A stretch of DNA of 12,173 nt from positions 1 through 12,173 of the forward strand of contig CAIVHJ010000065.1 of assembly GCA_903905665.1 (NCBI GenBank), given 5' to 3'. Positions 1 to 6,163 of the stretch are shown here, one piece after another; position 1 is the stretch's first letter, and the number at the start of each line of letters is the position of its first letter. Below the pieces are notes generated by a model. The model was not told the origin of the DNA. It did no database searches and saw only the letters and a program-made list of their open reading frames with translations. The position numbers and the translations under genes are program-made. Origin of the DNA: an uncultured Phycisphaerales bacterium (GTDB taxonomy: Bacteria; Planctomycetota; Phycisphaerae; UBA1845; CAIVHJ01).

Positions 1-86
1 CGGCCAATCAGAATCTGGCTGCAAATTTAATCGGTGTCAAACAACTCATTAATGGTCTCATACGTTCACTTAAGGAGAAGCAATGA
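1..86 (+). CDS. 3' end of an unidentified upstream gene (partial)
   Basis: The frame beginning at base 3 is open from the window edge to a TGA at 84-86 and encodes about 27 residues, beginning ANQNLAANLIGVKQ and ending IRSLKEKQ. The stop overlaps the ATG of the next gene as ATGA (83-86), the usual signature of translationally coupled genes, so this is probably the tail of a real gene. The other two forward frames close at bases 30 and 52. The tail is too short to assign to a family. From pathway context a WbpA, WbpB or WbpE type enzyme would be expected nearby, but nothing in these residues confirms it. Confidence 0.55.
   Translation, partial: ANQNLAANLIGVKQLINGLIRSLKEKQ
72..77 (+). promoter_or_regulatory. 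Ribosome binding site of the WbpD-like gene
   Basis: AAGGAG lies five bases before the ATG at 83. It matters because it fixes the start upstream of the heptamer array. The repeats are therefore translated as the N-terminus rather than sitting in a leader before a later start. No other ATG in this frame offers a comparable site before the conserved part of the enzyme begins. Confidence 0.8.
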
Positions 87-934
87 CTACTTCTTCAACG
101 ATCAACAACCAACGACCAACGACCAACAACCAACGACCAACGACCAACGATCAACGACCAACGACCAACGATCAACGACCAACGATCAACGACCCTCCCT
201 ACTTCGCGCACGAATCCGCCTATGTTGACGACGGCGCCGAGATCGGCGCGGGAACAAAAATATGGCATTTCTGCCACATTATGAAAGGCGCCAGGATCGG
301 TGAGCGCTGCGTGTTCGGCCAGAACGTGAATGTTGATGGCGGGGTCGTGATCGGCAACAACGTTAAGGTGCAGAATAATGTCTCCATCTATACAGGCATT
401 ATCATAGAGGACGATGTTTTTCTCGGGCCCTCATGCGTGCTGACCAATGTCACCAATCCCCGCAGCCAGATAAGCAGGCACAGCCTTTACGAGAAGACCG
501 TCATCCGGCGCGGCGCCACGATCGGAGCCAATGCGACGATCGTCTGCGGCATCACCATCGGCAGATACGCATTCATCGCTGCCGGAGCAGTGGTGGCAAA
601 AGATGTGCCCGACTACGGCCTGATGATGGGCGTACCTGCCCGGCAGACGGGCTGGATGAGCAGGCATGGCCACATCCTTCGCCCTCAACCAACCACCAAC
701 GACCAACAACCATCAACCATTTTGGTGTGCCCTGAATCCGGCCTCCGCTACCAGCTTATAGCAATCAACAACCAACAACCAACAACTTCCGATCTCCGAT
801 CTCCGACCTCCGATCTCAGTCCTCCGACCTCCGGTTTCCTTCTCCGCTGCCTTGATCTTGACGAAGAGGCTCCACTGCCTGAATCGATGACTGTGGGGAA
901 GGTGTTGTATGATGAGTTGAAGCAAAATCGTTGA
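83..934 (+). CDS. wbpD: UDP-2,3-diacetamido sugar N-acetyltransferase (WbpD/WlbB-like) with repeat insertions
   Basis: A left-handed beta-helix acetyltransferase of 283 residues. Family members acetylate the C3 amine of UDP-2-acetamido-3-amino-2,3-dideoxyglucuronate using acetyl-CoA in the cytoplasm. The conserved core runs from about residue 39 (PYFAHESAYVDDGAEIG) through hexapeptide turns to about 197, with KIWHFCHI at 59-66, NVNVDGG near 81-87, and GAVVAKDVPDYGLMMGVPAR at 168-187. P. aeruginosa WbpD is about 190 residues; most of the excess here is low-complexity sequence translated from 7-bp repeats, at residues 5-37, about 201-213 and about 227-251. Between the last two lies VCPESGLRYQL, which looks like the normal cysteine-containing tail of this subfamily, so the repeats appear to interrupt a recognisable C-terminus. 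The start at 83 has a strong ribosome binding site and overlaps the previous gene's stop. The TGA stop lies inside the first unit of the next repeat array. The specific substrate is inferred from family resemblance and from the WbpI and WbpG homologues nearby. Confidence 0.85.
   Translation: MTTSSTINNQRPTTNNQRPTTNDQRPTTNDQRPTINDPPYFAHESAYVDDGAEIGAGTKIWHFCHIMKGARIGERCVFGQNVNVDGGVVIGNNVKVQNNVSIYTGIIIEDDVFLGPSCVLTNVTNPRSQISRHSLYEKTVIRRGATIGANATIVCGITIGRYAFIAAGAVVAKDVPDYGLMMGVPARQTGWMSRHGHILRPQPTTNDQQPSTILVCPESGLRYQLIAINNQQPTTSDLRSPTSDLSPPTSGFLLRCLDLDEEAPLPESMTVGKVLYDELKQNR
95..192 (+). repeat. Array 1: 14 tandem heptamers, consensus CCAACGA, inside coding sequence
   Basis: Fourteen uninterrupted 7-bp units with variants CCAACGA, TCAACGA and CCAACAA, starting 12 bases into the WbpD-like gene. 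Order is visible above the unit level: 137-157 and 158-178 are identical 21-bp blocks of three units. Read in the gene's frame the array gives a TTNDQRP-type seven-residue repeat. Because the period is not a multiple of three, all three forward frames give the same cyclic peptide and none contains a stop. The gain or loss of one unit would move the gene out of frame. Confidence 0.95.
685..719 (+). repeat. Array 2: five heptamers (ACAACCA/ACGACCA type) inside coding sequence
   Basis: Five consecutive 7-bp units (TCAACCA, ACCACCA, ACGACCA, ACAACCA, TCAACCA) of the same family as array 1. They lie in the coding sequence between the end of the beta-helix core (SRHGHIL) and the VCPESG tail. They encode the segment around QPTTNDQQPST. 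The copies are more diverged than those of array 1. Confidence 0.85.
764..833 (+). repeat. Array 3: ten heptamers switching from CAAC-type to CTCCG-type units
   Basis: Ten units in one 7-bp register. The first three are ATCAACA/ACCAACA. From 785 the sequence changes, without loss of phase, to ACTTCCG, ATCTCCG and ACCTCCG variants. The translated product changes from NNQQPTT to SDLRSPTSDLSPPTS. This is the window's only example of the CTCCGAT/CTCCGAC family. It lies in the C-terminal tail of the WbpD-like protein. Confidence 0.85.
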
Positions 935-990
935 TCGTTCATAGTTAATCGTTTATCGTTAATAGCTCATCGTTTTTCGTTTATGGTTTT
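928..990 (+). repeat. Array 4: nine heptamers, consensus TCGTTWA, spanning the wbpD stop codon
   Basis: Nine units of 7 bp (TCGTTGA, TCGTTCA, TAGTTAA, TCGTTTA, TCGTTAA, TAGCTCA, TCGTTTT, TCGTTTA, TGGTTTT). The first unit supplies the TGA stop of the upstream gene (932-934). The consensus is close to the reverse complement of the TCAACGA variant of array 1, so this tract is in effect the same family in inverted orientation. Conservation is weaker than in array 1. Confidence 0.8.
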
Positions 991-991
991 A

Positions 992-1110
992 AACAACCAA
1001 CGACCAACAACCAACAACCAACGACCAACAATCAACAACCAACGACCAACAAACAACAACCAACGACCAACAAACAACACCCAACTATCAACGAATACCA
1101 ACCAACGATC
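992..1110 (+). repeat. Array 5: 17 heptamers, consensus AACRACC, intergenic
   Basis: Seventeen consecutive 7-bp units, mostly AACAACC and AACGACC, becoming diverged over the last five (AACACCC, AACTATC, AACGAAT, ACCAACC, AACGATC). It begins one base after array 4 ends and is in the opposite orientation. A run of seven T follows at 1115-1121. There is no gene in this spacer; it is essentially all repeat. The array ends 25 bp before the flippase start. Confidence 0.9.
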
Positions 1111-1134
1111 CATCTTTTTTTGCTTTAATTTGGG

Positions 1135-2613
1135 ATGCTTCAAACCCGGTTCGCTAAAGTGATAGTTCTTTCCTCCGGGCAAGCCCTGACGGCACTCGTG
1201 GGGATTGTCAGCGCTGCTGTCCTTGCGCGCGTGTTCTCGCAGACCGACTATGCCAGCTATCGGCAGACGCTACTGGCCTATACATTTGCCGTCCCGTTCG
1301 TGACGCTGGGCTTCGACCAAGCGCTCTACTACTTCCTTCCTGGCGAAGAGAAACGTTCACGTGGGATCTTGGTTGAGAATCTGATCTGGCTACTTGGCGC
1401 GGGGGCGTTGCTCAGCCTTTTTCTGCTGGTTGGCGGGAACCGGCTGCTGGCTATGCGCTTCAACAACCCGGACCTCGCCACTCTATTGTTGTTTTTGATC
1501 CCCTATCCGTTGCTGATGCTGCCCGCCGCATCCTTATCAGCATGTCTGATGGCCCGCAATCGAACGGAACAGGTGGCGGGATTCAACGTCGGGAGCCGCA
1601 TACTGATGTTGTTGGCGATAGTTGTGCCATGCCTGATCTGGCCCAACCCTTCCACCGCTATCATCGGCACGGTCATCGGCGCGGCCGCTACGACCGCCGC
1701 CGCACTGATTCTGATGTTCAACTCCTGCAATGCAGGCAGTTGGTATCCAACATTCGCGGGAATAGGGAAACAGATCCGATTCAGCCTCCCACTCGGGCTT
1801 GCAGTTCTTGTCGGAACGGTTGCGCAGACTGTCGGTCAAGTTATTGTGGCTGCGCGGTGCACACCGGAAACGTTTGCCATATTTATCAATGGGGCGATGG
1901 AAATTCCGCTCATCGGTGTGATCACAGGTTCCGTGACGTCCGTGGTAATGGTCGATTATGCGCGTTTCTACCGTGAAGGCCGTATAGACGAAATCGTGGA
2001 GTTGATTCACCGTGCGATGATAAGAAGCGGGCTTATTTTGTTGCCGGTGATGACGTTTTTCCTGTGTATGGCACCGGAAACTATGTGCTTGATATTTGGA
2101 CAACGTTACGAAGCCAGCGCGATACCTTTTCGCCTCTTTTTGTTGATGTTGCCCATACGTACGCTGACTTTCGGTGCGATTCTGCAAGCCACGGGTAACA
2201 GTCGTCATGTCCTGATATACGCCGTAATCTATCTGATCACTAATACATTGCTCACTTGGTGCGCCATTGAGTTTCTGGGCCCGCTCTTTGCACCTGTAGG
2301 GTCAGTACTCTCGGATTTTGCCACTGTGCCATATCTTGTTTGTGTTATCAGGCGCATTCTTAAGTGCTCAGTTGCCAGTCTCTTTCCGTGGATTGATATG
2401 GTTAAGGTGACAGGGGCAAGTTTCATCAGCATCCCGCTTTTGTTGGCCCTGAAAGGACTGGGCACGACATGGCCGAGCGGTGTGCTCCTCCTGATTGCGA
2501 GTCTCGTGTTCGGCGTAGTTACAACCAGTGTCTTTGCGTTTCTCGGGTTCGTTGACGTTGTGGTGATGTTCCGCGAAATTGAATCGCGAATGAAAAGGCT
2601 CTGGATATCGTGA
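1135..2613 (+). CDS. wzx: Wzx-type polysaccharide flippase (MOP superfamily)
   Basis: A 492-residue, strongly hydrophobic protein with many predicted membrane segments spread over its length. Examples are TALVGIVSAAVLARVF near residues 19-34, LIWLLGAGALLSLFLLVGG near 83-101, and clusters close to the C-terminus. The length and the N-terminal pattern (a VSAAVLARVFSQTDYASYRQ segment) are typical of Polysacc_synt/Wzx exporters, which flip undecaprenyl-diphosphate-linked repeat units across the inner membrane. The ATG at 1135 is the first start after an in-frame TAA at 1126-1128. No good ribosome binding site precedes it, and the leader is the T-rich edge of array 5, so initiation may be weak or dependent on upstream translation. 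It matches the exporter expected for the unit built by the neighbouring enzymes. Flippases are too divergent for the substrate to be read from sequence. Confidence 0.85.
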   Translation: MLQTRFAKVIVLSSGQALTALVGIVSAAVLARVFSQTDYASYRQTLLAYTFAVPFVTLGFDQALYYFLPGEEKRSRGILVENLIWLLGAGALLSLFLLVGGNRLLAMRFNNPDLATLLLFLIPYPLLMLPAASLSACLMARNRTEQVAGFNVGSRILMLLAIVVPCLIWPNPSTAIIGTVIGAAATTAAALILMFNSCNAGSWYPTFAGIGKQIRFSLPLGLAVLVGTVAQTVGQVIVAARCTPETFAIFINGAMEIPLIGVITGSVTSVVMVDYARFYREGRIDEIVELIHRAMIRSGLILLPVMTFFLCMAPETMCLIFGQRYEASAIPFRLFLLMLPIRTLTFGAILQATGNSRHVLIYAVIYLITNTLLTWCAIEFLGPLFAPVGSVLSDFATVPYLVCVIRRILKCSVASLFPWIDMVKVTGASFISIPLLLALKGLGTTWPSGVLLLIASLVFGVVTTSVFAFLGFVDVVVMFREIESRMKRLWIS

Positions 2614-2781
2614 GCCGAAGCCTCCGGCGCCCCCTGATCATATGTATACTGACCGGATCGGGCGTCCAATTGCGTAGTGGCAAGAATTCCTGCACTGACA
2701 GATACACTGGCACCGGAGAGATGCGACGGTCTTGCTTATCACATGAATGAAAAGGTTGATAATTGAAGGAGTGAACAGCCG

Positions 2782-2889
2782 ATGAGTCAAAAGAAGACTT
2801 CATCTGAACAAGATTTTTATGAGATCGAAGAGTTCTGGAAATCGGGAAGAACCATGCGGCGTAATTATGATTGGGCACAACTCGTATGA
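2782..2889 (+). CDS. Small ORF of 35 codons, function unknown, possibly a truncated gene
   Basis: ATG at 2782, with AAGGAG at 2766-2771 ten bases upstream, opens a 35-residue frame that closes at TGA 2887-2889. The stop overlaps the ATG of the next gene as ATGA. The peptide is charged and aromatic (EQDFYEIEEFWKSGRTMRR, then NYDWAQLV) and has no membrane segment. I do not recognise it. The good ribosome binding site and the overlap suggest it is translated, either as a small protein or as a leader feeding ribosomes into the acetyltransferase gene. It could also be the surviving 5' end of a deleted gene. The 168 bp before it (2614-2781) hold no gene or convincing terminator that I can see. Confidence 0.45.
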   Translation: MSQKKTSSEQDFYEIEEFWKSGRTMRRNYDWAQLV

Positions 2890-3506
2890 TGCTAACGAAA
2901 AAATTGATTCGTCGGCTGCTGATCTTGATCCCGATTATGCGCATAATAATCGAAACTGGCGGATCACAAACACCTGTGACGTTTCGTATGTGGTTTATTC
3001 AAAAAGTACTGGGATTCAACCGTGATGCTTATTGGCCAGTGCATTTCGCGAGTACCGTTACAAACTGGCGAAATGTTTATGTTGGTGTGGATGTGTCTCC
3101 CGGTTACAGTCCAGGCTGCTATATCCAAGGCATAGGCAAAATCTATATTGGCGATTATACACAAATTGCGCCTAATGTCGGCATTATTAGCAGTAATCAC
3201 AATGTTTATGACAGCCGACAGCACATTGAAGCGGGAGAAGTTAGAATTGGCAAGTATTGCTGGATTGGAATGAATGCCATCATTTTGCCTGGAGTCAAAC
3301 TTGGGGATTTTACTATTGTCGGAGCCGGGGCGGTTGTTTCCCAGTCTCAACCAGACGGATATTGTGTACTGGCAGGTAATCCTGCAAGGGTAATCAAGAA
3401 ACTGGATCGGGGAAAATGTATCCATTTTAAAAATACTTATGAATATAACGGCTACATTCAAGCTGAAAAGTTTGAAGCATTTCGCAAAAGGCAGTTGCAC
3501 GTATGA
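2886..3506 (+). CDS. Hexapeptide-repeat (left-handed beta-helix) acyltransferase
   Basis: A 206-residue protein with a basic, hydrophobic N-terminus (KKLIRRLLILIPIMRIII, residues 5-22) that may touch the membrane. A WbbJ/maltose-O-acetyltransferase type beta-helix follows: GIGKIYIGDYTQIAPNVGII near 82-101, a likely catalytic His105 in SSNHNVYD, IGKYCWIGMNAIILPGVKLG at 121-140, and the closing GAGAVVSQSQPDGYCVLAGN near 146-165. Such enzymes transfer acetyl from acetyl-CoA to sugar hydroxyls or amines. An in-frame ATG at 2871 would add five residues. I prefer 2886 because it overlaps the preceding small ORF's stop as ATGA. The 3' end overlaps hisH by ATGA (3503-3506), so it belongs to the amidotransferase operon. 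It is visibly AT-richer than the epimerase gene, hinting at separate ancestry. O-acetylation of the finished unit is a guess. Confidence 0.8.
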   Translation: MMLTKKLIRRLLILIPIMRIIIETGGSQTPVTFRMWFIQKVLGFNRDAYWPVHFASTVTNWRNVYVGVDVSPGYSPGCYIQGIGKIYIGDYTQIAPNVGIISSNHNVYDSRQHIEAGEVRIGKYCWIGMNAIILPGVKLGDFTIVGAGAVVSQSQPDGYCVLAGNPARVIKKLDRGKCIHFKNTYEYNGYIQAEKFEAFRKRQLHV

Positions 3507-4132
3507 TTCCATCATCACATGTTATCATTATTGACTATGGTATGGGCAACTTGGGATCAATCGCCAACATGCTGAAAAAAATCGGGGTAAGCGCCGTTGT
3601 GTCATCGGATATTGAGGTGATTGCTCAGGCAAAAAAAATTATTCTGCCGGGTGTCGGCGCTTTTGATAACGGCATGACAAGACTTAACGAAATGGGCCTT
3701 CTTCCCGTCATCAATGAACGGGTTATCAATGATGGAGTTCCGGTTCTTGGAATCTGTCTGGGCATGCAACTGATGACTCTCGGCAGTGAAGAGGGCATGC
3801 TGCCCGGCTTGGGCTGGATTGATGCAGAGACGGTGCGTTTTAAATTTGGGCCTAAACAATCGGCCTTAAAGATTCCGCACATGGGCTGGAATATAGTGAC
3901 TATTGCCAAGGATTGTGAGCTCTTCGCGTCAATGAATGCGTCGCCTCGATTCTATTTTGTCCATTCCTACCATGCGGTGTGCAGATGCCCCGAAAATGTC
4001 CTAGTCTGGACACAATACGGCTATGAATTCGCCGCCGGATTTTCTCGCGCCAATATAACCGGCGTGCAGTTTCATCCGGAAAAAAGCCATAAATACGGCA
4101 TGACGTTTTTGCGAAACTGGACGGCCCGTTGA
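3503..4132 (+). CDS. hisH2: HisH-like glutamine amidotransferase subunit (HisH2)
   Basis: A 209-residue class I glutaminase of the HisH family. The triad is visible as Cys85 in GICLGMQL and His191 and Glu193 in VQFHPEKSHKYG. The N-terminus (IIDYGMGNLGSIANMLKKIG) and ILPGVGAFDNGM near 47-58 are classic HisH. In histidine synthesis HisH supplies ammonia to HisF. In P. aeruginosa O5-type clusters the paralogue HisH2, with HisF2, supplies ammonia to WbpG for making an acetamidino group. No other histidine genes occur here, and it lies directly before HisF-like and WbpG-like genes, so the polysaccharide role is much more likely. One base separates its stop from the hisF2 ATG, and it overlaps the acetyltransferase gene by 4 bp. 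Confidence 0.92.
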   Translation: MIPSSHVIIIDYGMGNLGSIANMLKKIGVSAVVSSDIEVIAQAKKIILPGVGAFDNGMTRLNEMGLLPVINERVINDGVPVLGICLGMQLMTLGSEEGMLPGLGWIDAETVRFKFGPKQSALKIPHMGWNIVTIAKDCELFASMNASPRFYFVHSYHAVCRCPENVLVWTQYGYEFAAGFSRANITGVQFHPEKSHKYGMTFLRNWTAR

Positions 4133-4133
4133 C

Positions 4134-4901
4134 ATGCTGATCAATCGTTTCATACCGGTACTGCTCCTGAAGAACCAGGGGCTTGTCAAGACAGTTAAAT
4201 TCAAGGATCCCAAATATGTTGGTGATCCGATAAATGCCATCAAGATATTTAATGAAAAGGAAGTTGACGAGCTGGTGTTTCTCGATATTACCGCATCCCT
4301 TGAAAACCGCGAGCCGCAGTATGGCAAAATCGTGGAAGTGGCAACGGAGTGCTTTATGCCTTTTTGCTACGGGGGAGGCATTCACGACCTTAAGGCGATT
4401 GAAAAAATATTCAATCTCGGAGCAGAAAAGGTTGCGCTGAACACGGCGGCGGCCAGGGATCCGGAATTTGTACGGGAAGCAGCCCGCCGCTTCGGCAGTC
4501 AGAGCATCATAGGCTCAATTGATGTAAAAAAAAGCCTTTTAGGGGAATATGAGGTTTTCATCAGGTGCGGGACGGAGAGTATCCGGATGTCTCCCGTAGA
4601 CTATGCCCGCCACCTTGAGCAAGCCGGCGTCGGTGAAATTTTTTTAAATTCGGTTGATCGCGACGGTACGATGAAAGGATACGATCTCGAATTGGTACAC
4701 CGTGTAACCAGCGCTGTGAATATTCCAGTGGTTGCCATTGGCGGAGCGGGAAGTGTCGACGATATGGTTGGGGCGATCAAGCAAGGTGGGGCATCGGCTG
4801 CCGGTGCAGGCTCTCTTTTTGTATTTCAAGGAAAGCACAGGGCTGTCTTGATAACCTATCCCGAACGGGAATTGCTGGAAAGGAAATTGTCGGATGGATA
4901 A
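4134..4901 (+). CDS. hisF2: HisF-like TIM-barrel subunit (HisF2) lacking the cyclase Asp11
   Basis: A 255-residue half-barrel-repeat TIM barrel that aligns with HisF from its first residue. Asp51 (VFLDITAS), Asn103 (ALNTAA), Asp130 (GSIDVKK) and the SVDRDGTMKGYD and AIGGAG phosphate-loop regions are kept. The catalytic acid at position 11 of canonical HisF (IxCLDVKDG) is replaced: here the segment reads IPVLLLKNQG, with Leu at 11. That argues against normal imidazole-glycerol-phosphate cyclase activity. It supports a role as the ammonia-conducting partner that couples the glutaminase to the WbpG-type enzyme. The gene overlaps the downstream amidotransferase by 8 bp, consistent with balanced synthesis of a three-part complex. 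The residue assignment comes from an alignment by eye. Confidence 0.9.
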   Translation: MLINRFIPVLLLKNQGLVKTVKFKDPKYVGDPINAIKIFNEKEVDELVFLDITASLENREPQYGKIVEVATECFMPFCYGGGIHDLKAIEKIFNLGAEKVALNTAAARDPEFVREAARRFGSQSIIGSIDVKKSLLGEYEVFIRCGTESIRMSPVDYARHLEQAGVGEIFLNSVDRDGTMKGYDLELVHRVTSAVNIPVVAIGGAGSVDDMVGAIKQGGASAAGAGSLFVFQGKHRAVLITYPERELLERKLSDG

Positions 4902-6036
4902 AGCATACAGGATGTGCGTCCGGTGTGTCATGGACACGACTGATCCGGATATTGAGTTTGATGAAAATGGTTATTGCAACCATTGTCGTGGCCATTTTAG
5001 CCGATTGAGATATCGGCCGACTGCCGAGCAAGGCCTTGTAGCTATTGAAAAGTTGGTTGCCAAACTCAAGGCCGAAGGCAGAGGCAAGGATTACGATTGC
5101 CTTCTTGGGCTTAGCGGCGGGTGTGACAGTTCCTATCTTGCCTTTAAGGTGGTCGAATTGGGGTTACGCCCCTTGACGCTTCACTTTGACAGTGGATGGA
5201 ATTCTGAACTTTCCGCTCAAAATATCGAGAGAGTTGTGAAGTTTTTGAATCTTGATCTGTTTACGATAGTATGCGACTGGGAGGAGATGCGGGATCTTCA
5301 AAGGTCGTTTTTCCTTGCATCATTGGTCAATTGCGATATTCCCCAGGATCATGCCTTCATTGCAACGCTGAACCAGGTTGCAACAAAACACGGCTTACGC
5401 CACTGGATTAGCGGCCATGATTACTGGGGGAGCGAGTGTATAATGGCATCAGCCTGGAGAGGTTACGATAGCTGTGATTGGAGACATATCAAGGGCGTTC
5501 ATCGTGCGATGGGCGGGAAAAAGTTGACAGCCTATCCGCATTACAATTGGTTTGACCTTTTCATCTATTACCCGTGGATAAGAGGGATCAGGCCTGTGAA
5601 CCTATTCGATAACATGCAGTATAACAAAATGGACGCAAAGGAGTTTCTCAAGAAAACAATCCAATGGAAGGACTACACTGGAAAACACAATGAATCCATT
5701 TTTACTCGCTTCTTCCAAGCATATTATCTCCCGACGAAATTTGGGTACGACAAACGGAAGTGTCATCTATCAAGCCTCATTGTTTCCGGTCAGATCACAC
5801 GCGCAGACGCGTTGAAGGAACTGGCGCATGACTTCTATCAGGCCGGCCAGTTAGAGGAAGACTTAGACTTCGTGCTAAAGAAGCTTGGTTTCTCTTCCCA
5901 GGAGTGGGCACAGATCATGGCTGCTCCCCCAAAGTCGTTCTTAGATTATCCAAGTAATCATCGACTGCTCAAACTGCAGCAGGATTTCCGAAGGGCTGGT
6001 AGCCGGGTAAAATCGGCACTGTTTCGCAGGAGTTGA
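4894..6036 (+). CDS. wbpG: N-acetyl sugar amidotransferase (WbpG family)
   Basis: A 380-residue ATP-pyrophosphatase-type enzyme. Near the N-terminus two Cys pairs, C8/C11 (MCVRCVMDTTDPDI) and C28/C31 (YCNHC), form a probable zinc site typical of this family. The PP-loop is SGGCDSS at 74-80, in DCLLGLSGGCDSSYLAFKVV, followed by LTLHFDSGWNSELSAQNIERV. Family members use ATP and ammonia, delivered by HisH2/HisF2, to turn an N-acetyl group on a nucleotide sugar into an acetamidino group. The order acetyltransferase-hisH2-hisF2-wbpG with overlaps gives strong support. The last 30 or so residues are basic and low in recognisable motifs. The exact acceptor sugar, probably a 2,3-diacetamido uronate, is inferred from the flanking wbpD- and wbpI-like genes. 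Confidence 0.92.
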   Translation: MDKAYRMCVRCVMDTTDPDIEFDENGYCNHCRGHFSRLRYRPTAEQGLVAIEKLVAKLKAEGRGKDYDCLLGLSGGCDSSYLAFKVVELGLRPLTLHFDSGWNSELSAQNIERVVKFLNLDLFTIVCDWEEMRDLQRSFFLASLVNCDIPQDHAFIATLNQVATKHGLRHWISGHDYWGSECIMASAWRGYDSCDWRHIKGVHRAMGGKKLTAYPHYNWFDLFIYYPWIRGIRPVNLFDNMQYNKMDAKEFLKKTIQWKDYTGKHNESIFTRFFQAYYLPTKFGYDKRKCHLSSLIVSGQITRADALKELAHDFYQAGQLEEDLDFVLKKLGFSSQEWAQIMAAPPKSFLDYPSNHRLLKLQQDFRRAGSRVKSALFRRS

Positions 6037-6037
6037 A

Positions 6038-6163
6038 ATGTCATATGTCTCCAGGACAAAAATCGATCAATTTTCTGTCCGCTATGACCTTCTGTCAACA
6101 AGGGCTAGTTGGTTGCCTTTGGCGCAATGCCGGACTGACATTGGCCGTTATGAGTTTTCATAA
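6038..6163 (+). CDS. Small ORF of 41 codons after wbpG, function unknown
   Basis: ATG at 6038, one base past the wbpG stop, is preceded by AGGAG at 6028-6032 with a five-base gap. The frame runs 41 codons to TAA at 6161-6163. The peptide begins MSYVSRTKIDQFSVRYDLL and ends TDIGRYEFS; it has no membrane helix and matches nothing I know. It is either a genuine small protein of the amidotransferase operon or the stub of a replaced gene. The remaining spacer to 6255 holds only a 14-residue GTG-initiated frame (6176-6220) behind a GAGG motif. I see no convincing promoter or terminator there. Confidence 0.4.
   Translation: MSYVSRTKIDQFSVRYDLLSTRASWLPLAQCRTDIGRYEFS

Noticed and set aside
95..192. 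CRISPR array
   Set aside because: The units are 7 bp with no unique spacers, and no cas gene is present.
34..228. 64-codon frame overlapping the start of the WbpD-like gene, rich in NDQ repeats
   Set aside because: It is open only because heptamer repeats lack stops in every frame. The frame from 83 has the ribosome binding site and the conserved domain. It does show where a frame-shifted product would end.
928..1121. Rho-independent terminator formed by the inverted heptamer tracts and the T7 run
   Set aside because: Pairing is imperfect and AT-rich and the exact 7-bp match spans a very long loop, so I kept it only as a hypothesis in the findings, not as a feature.
967..1182. Minus-strand frame with RWLLVVGRW-type repeats
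   Set aside because: This is the reverse reading of array 5. It has no domain, and its supposed N-terminus runs over the start of the flippase gene.
1537..2208. 223-codon minus-strand frame inside the flippase gene
   Set aside because: A shadow of the flippase gene, with a His/Arg/Gln-rich composition and no motif; the plus frame encodes a clear multi-membrane-span protein.
3503..4901. Part of a histidine biosynthesis operon
   Set aside because: No other his genes are adjacent, HisF lacks Asp11, and a WbpG-type gene overlaps hisF, all pointing to the polysaccharide paralogues.
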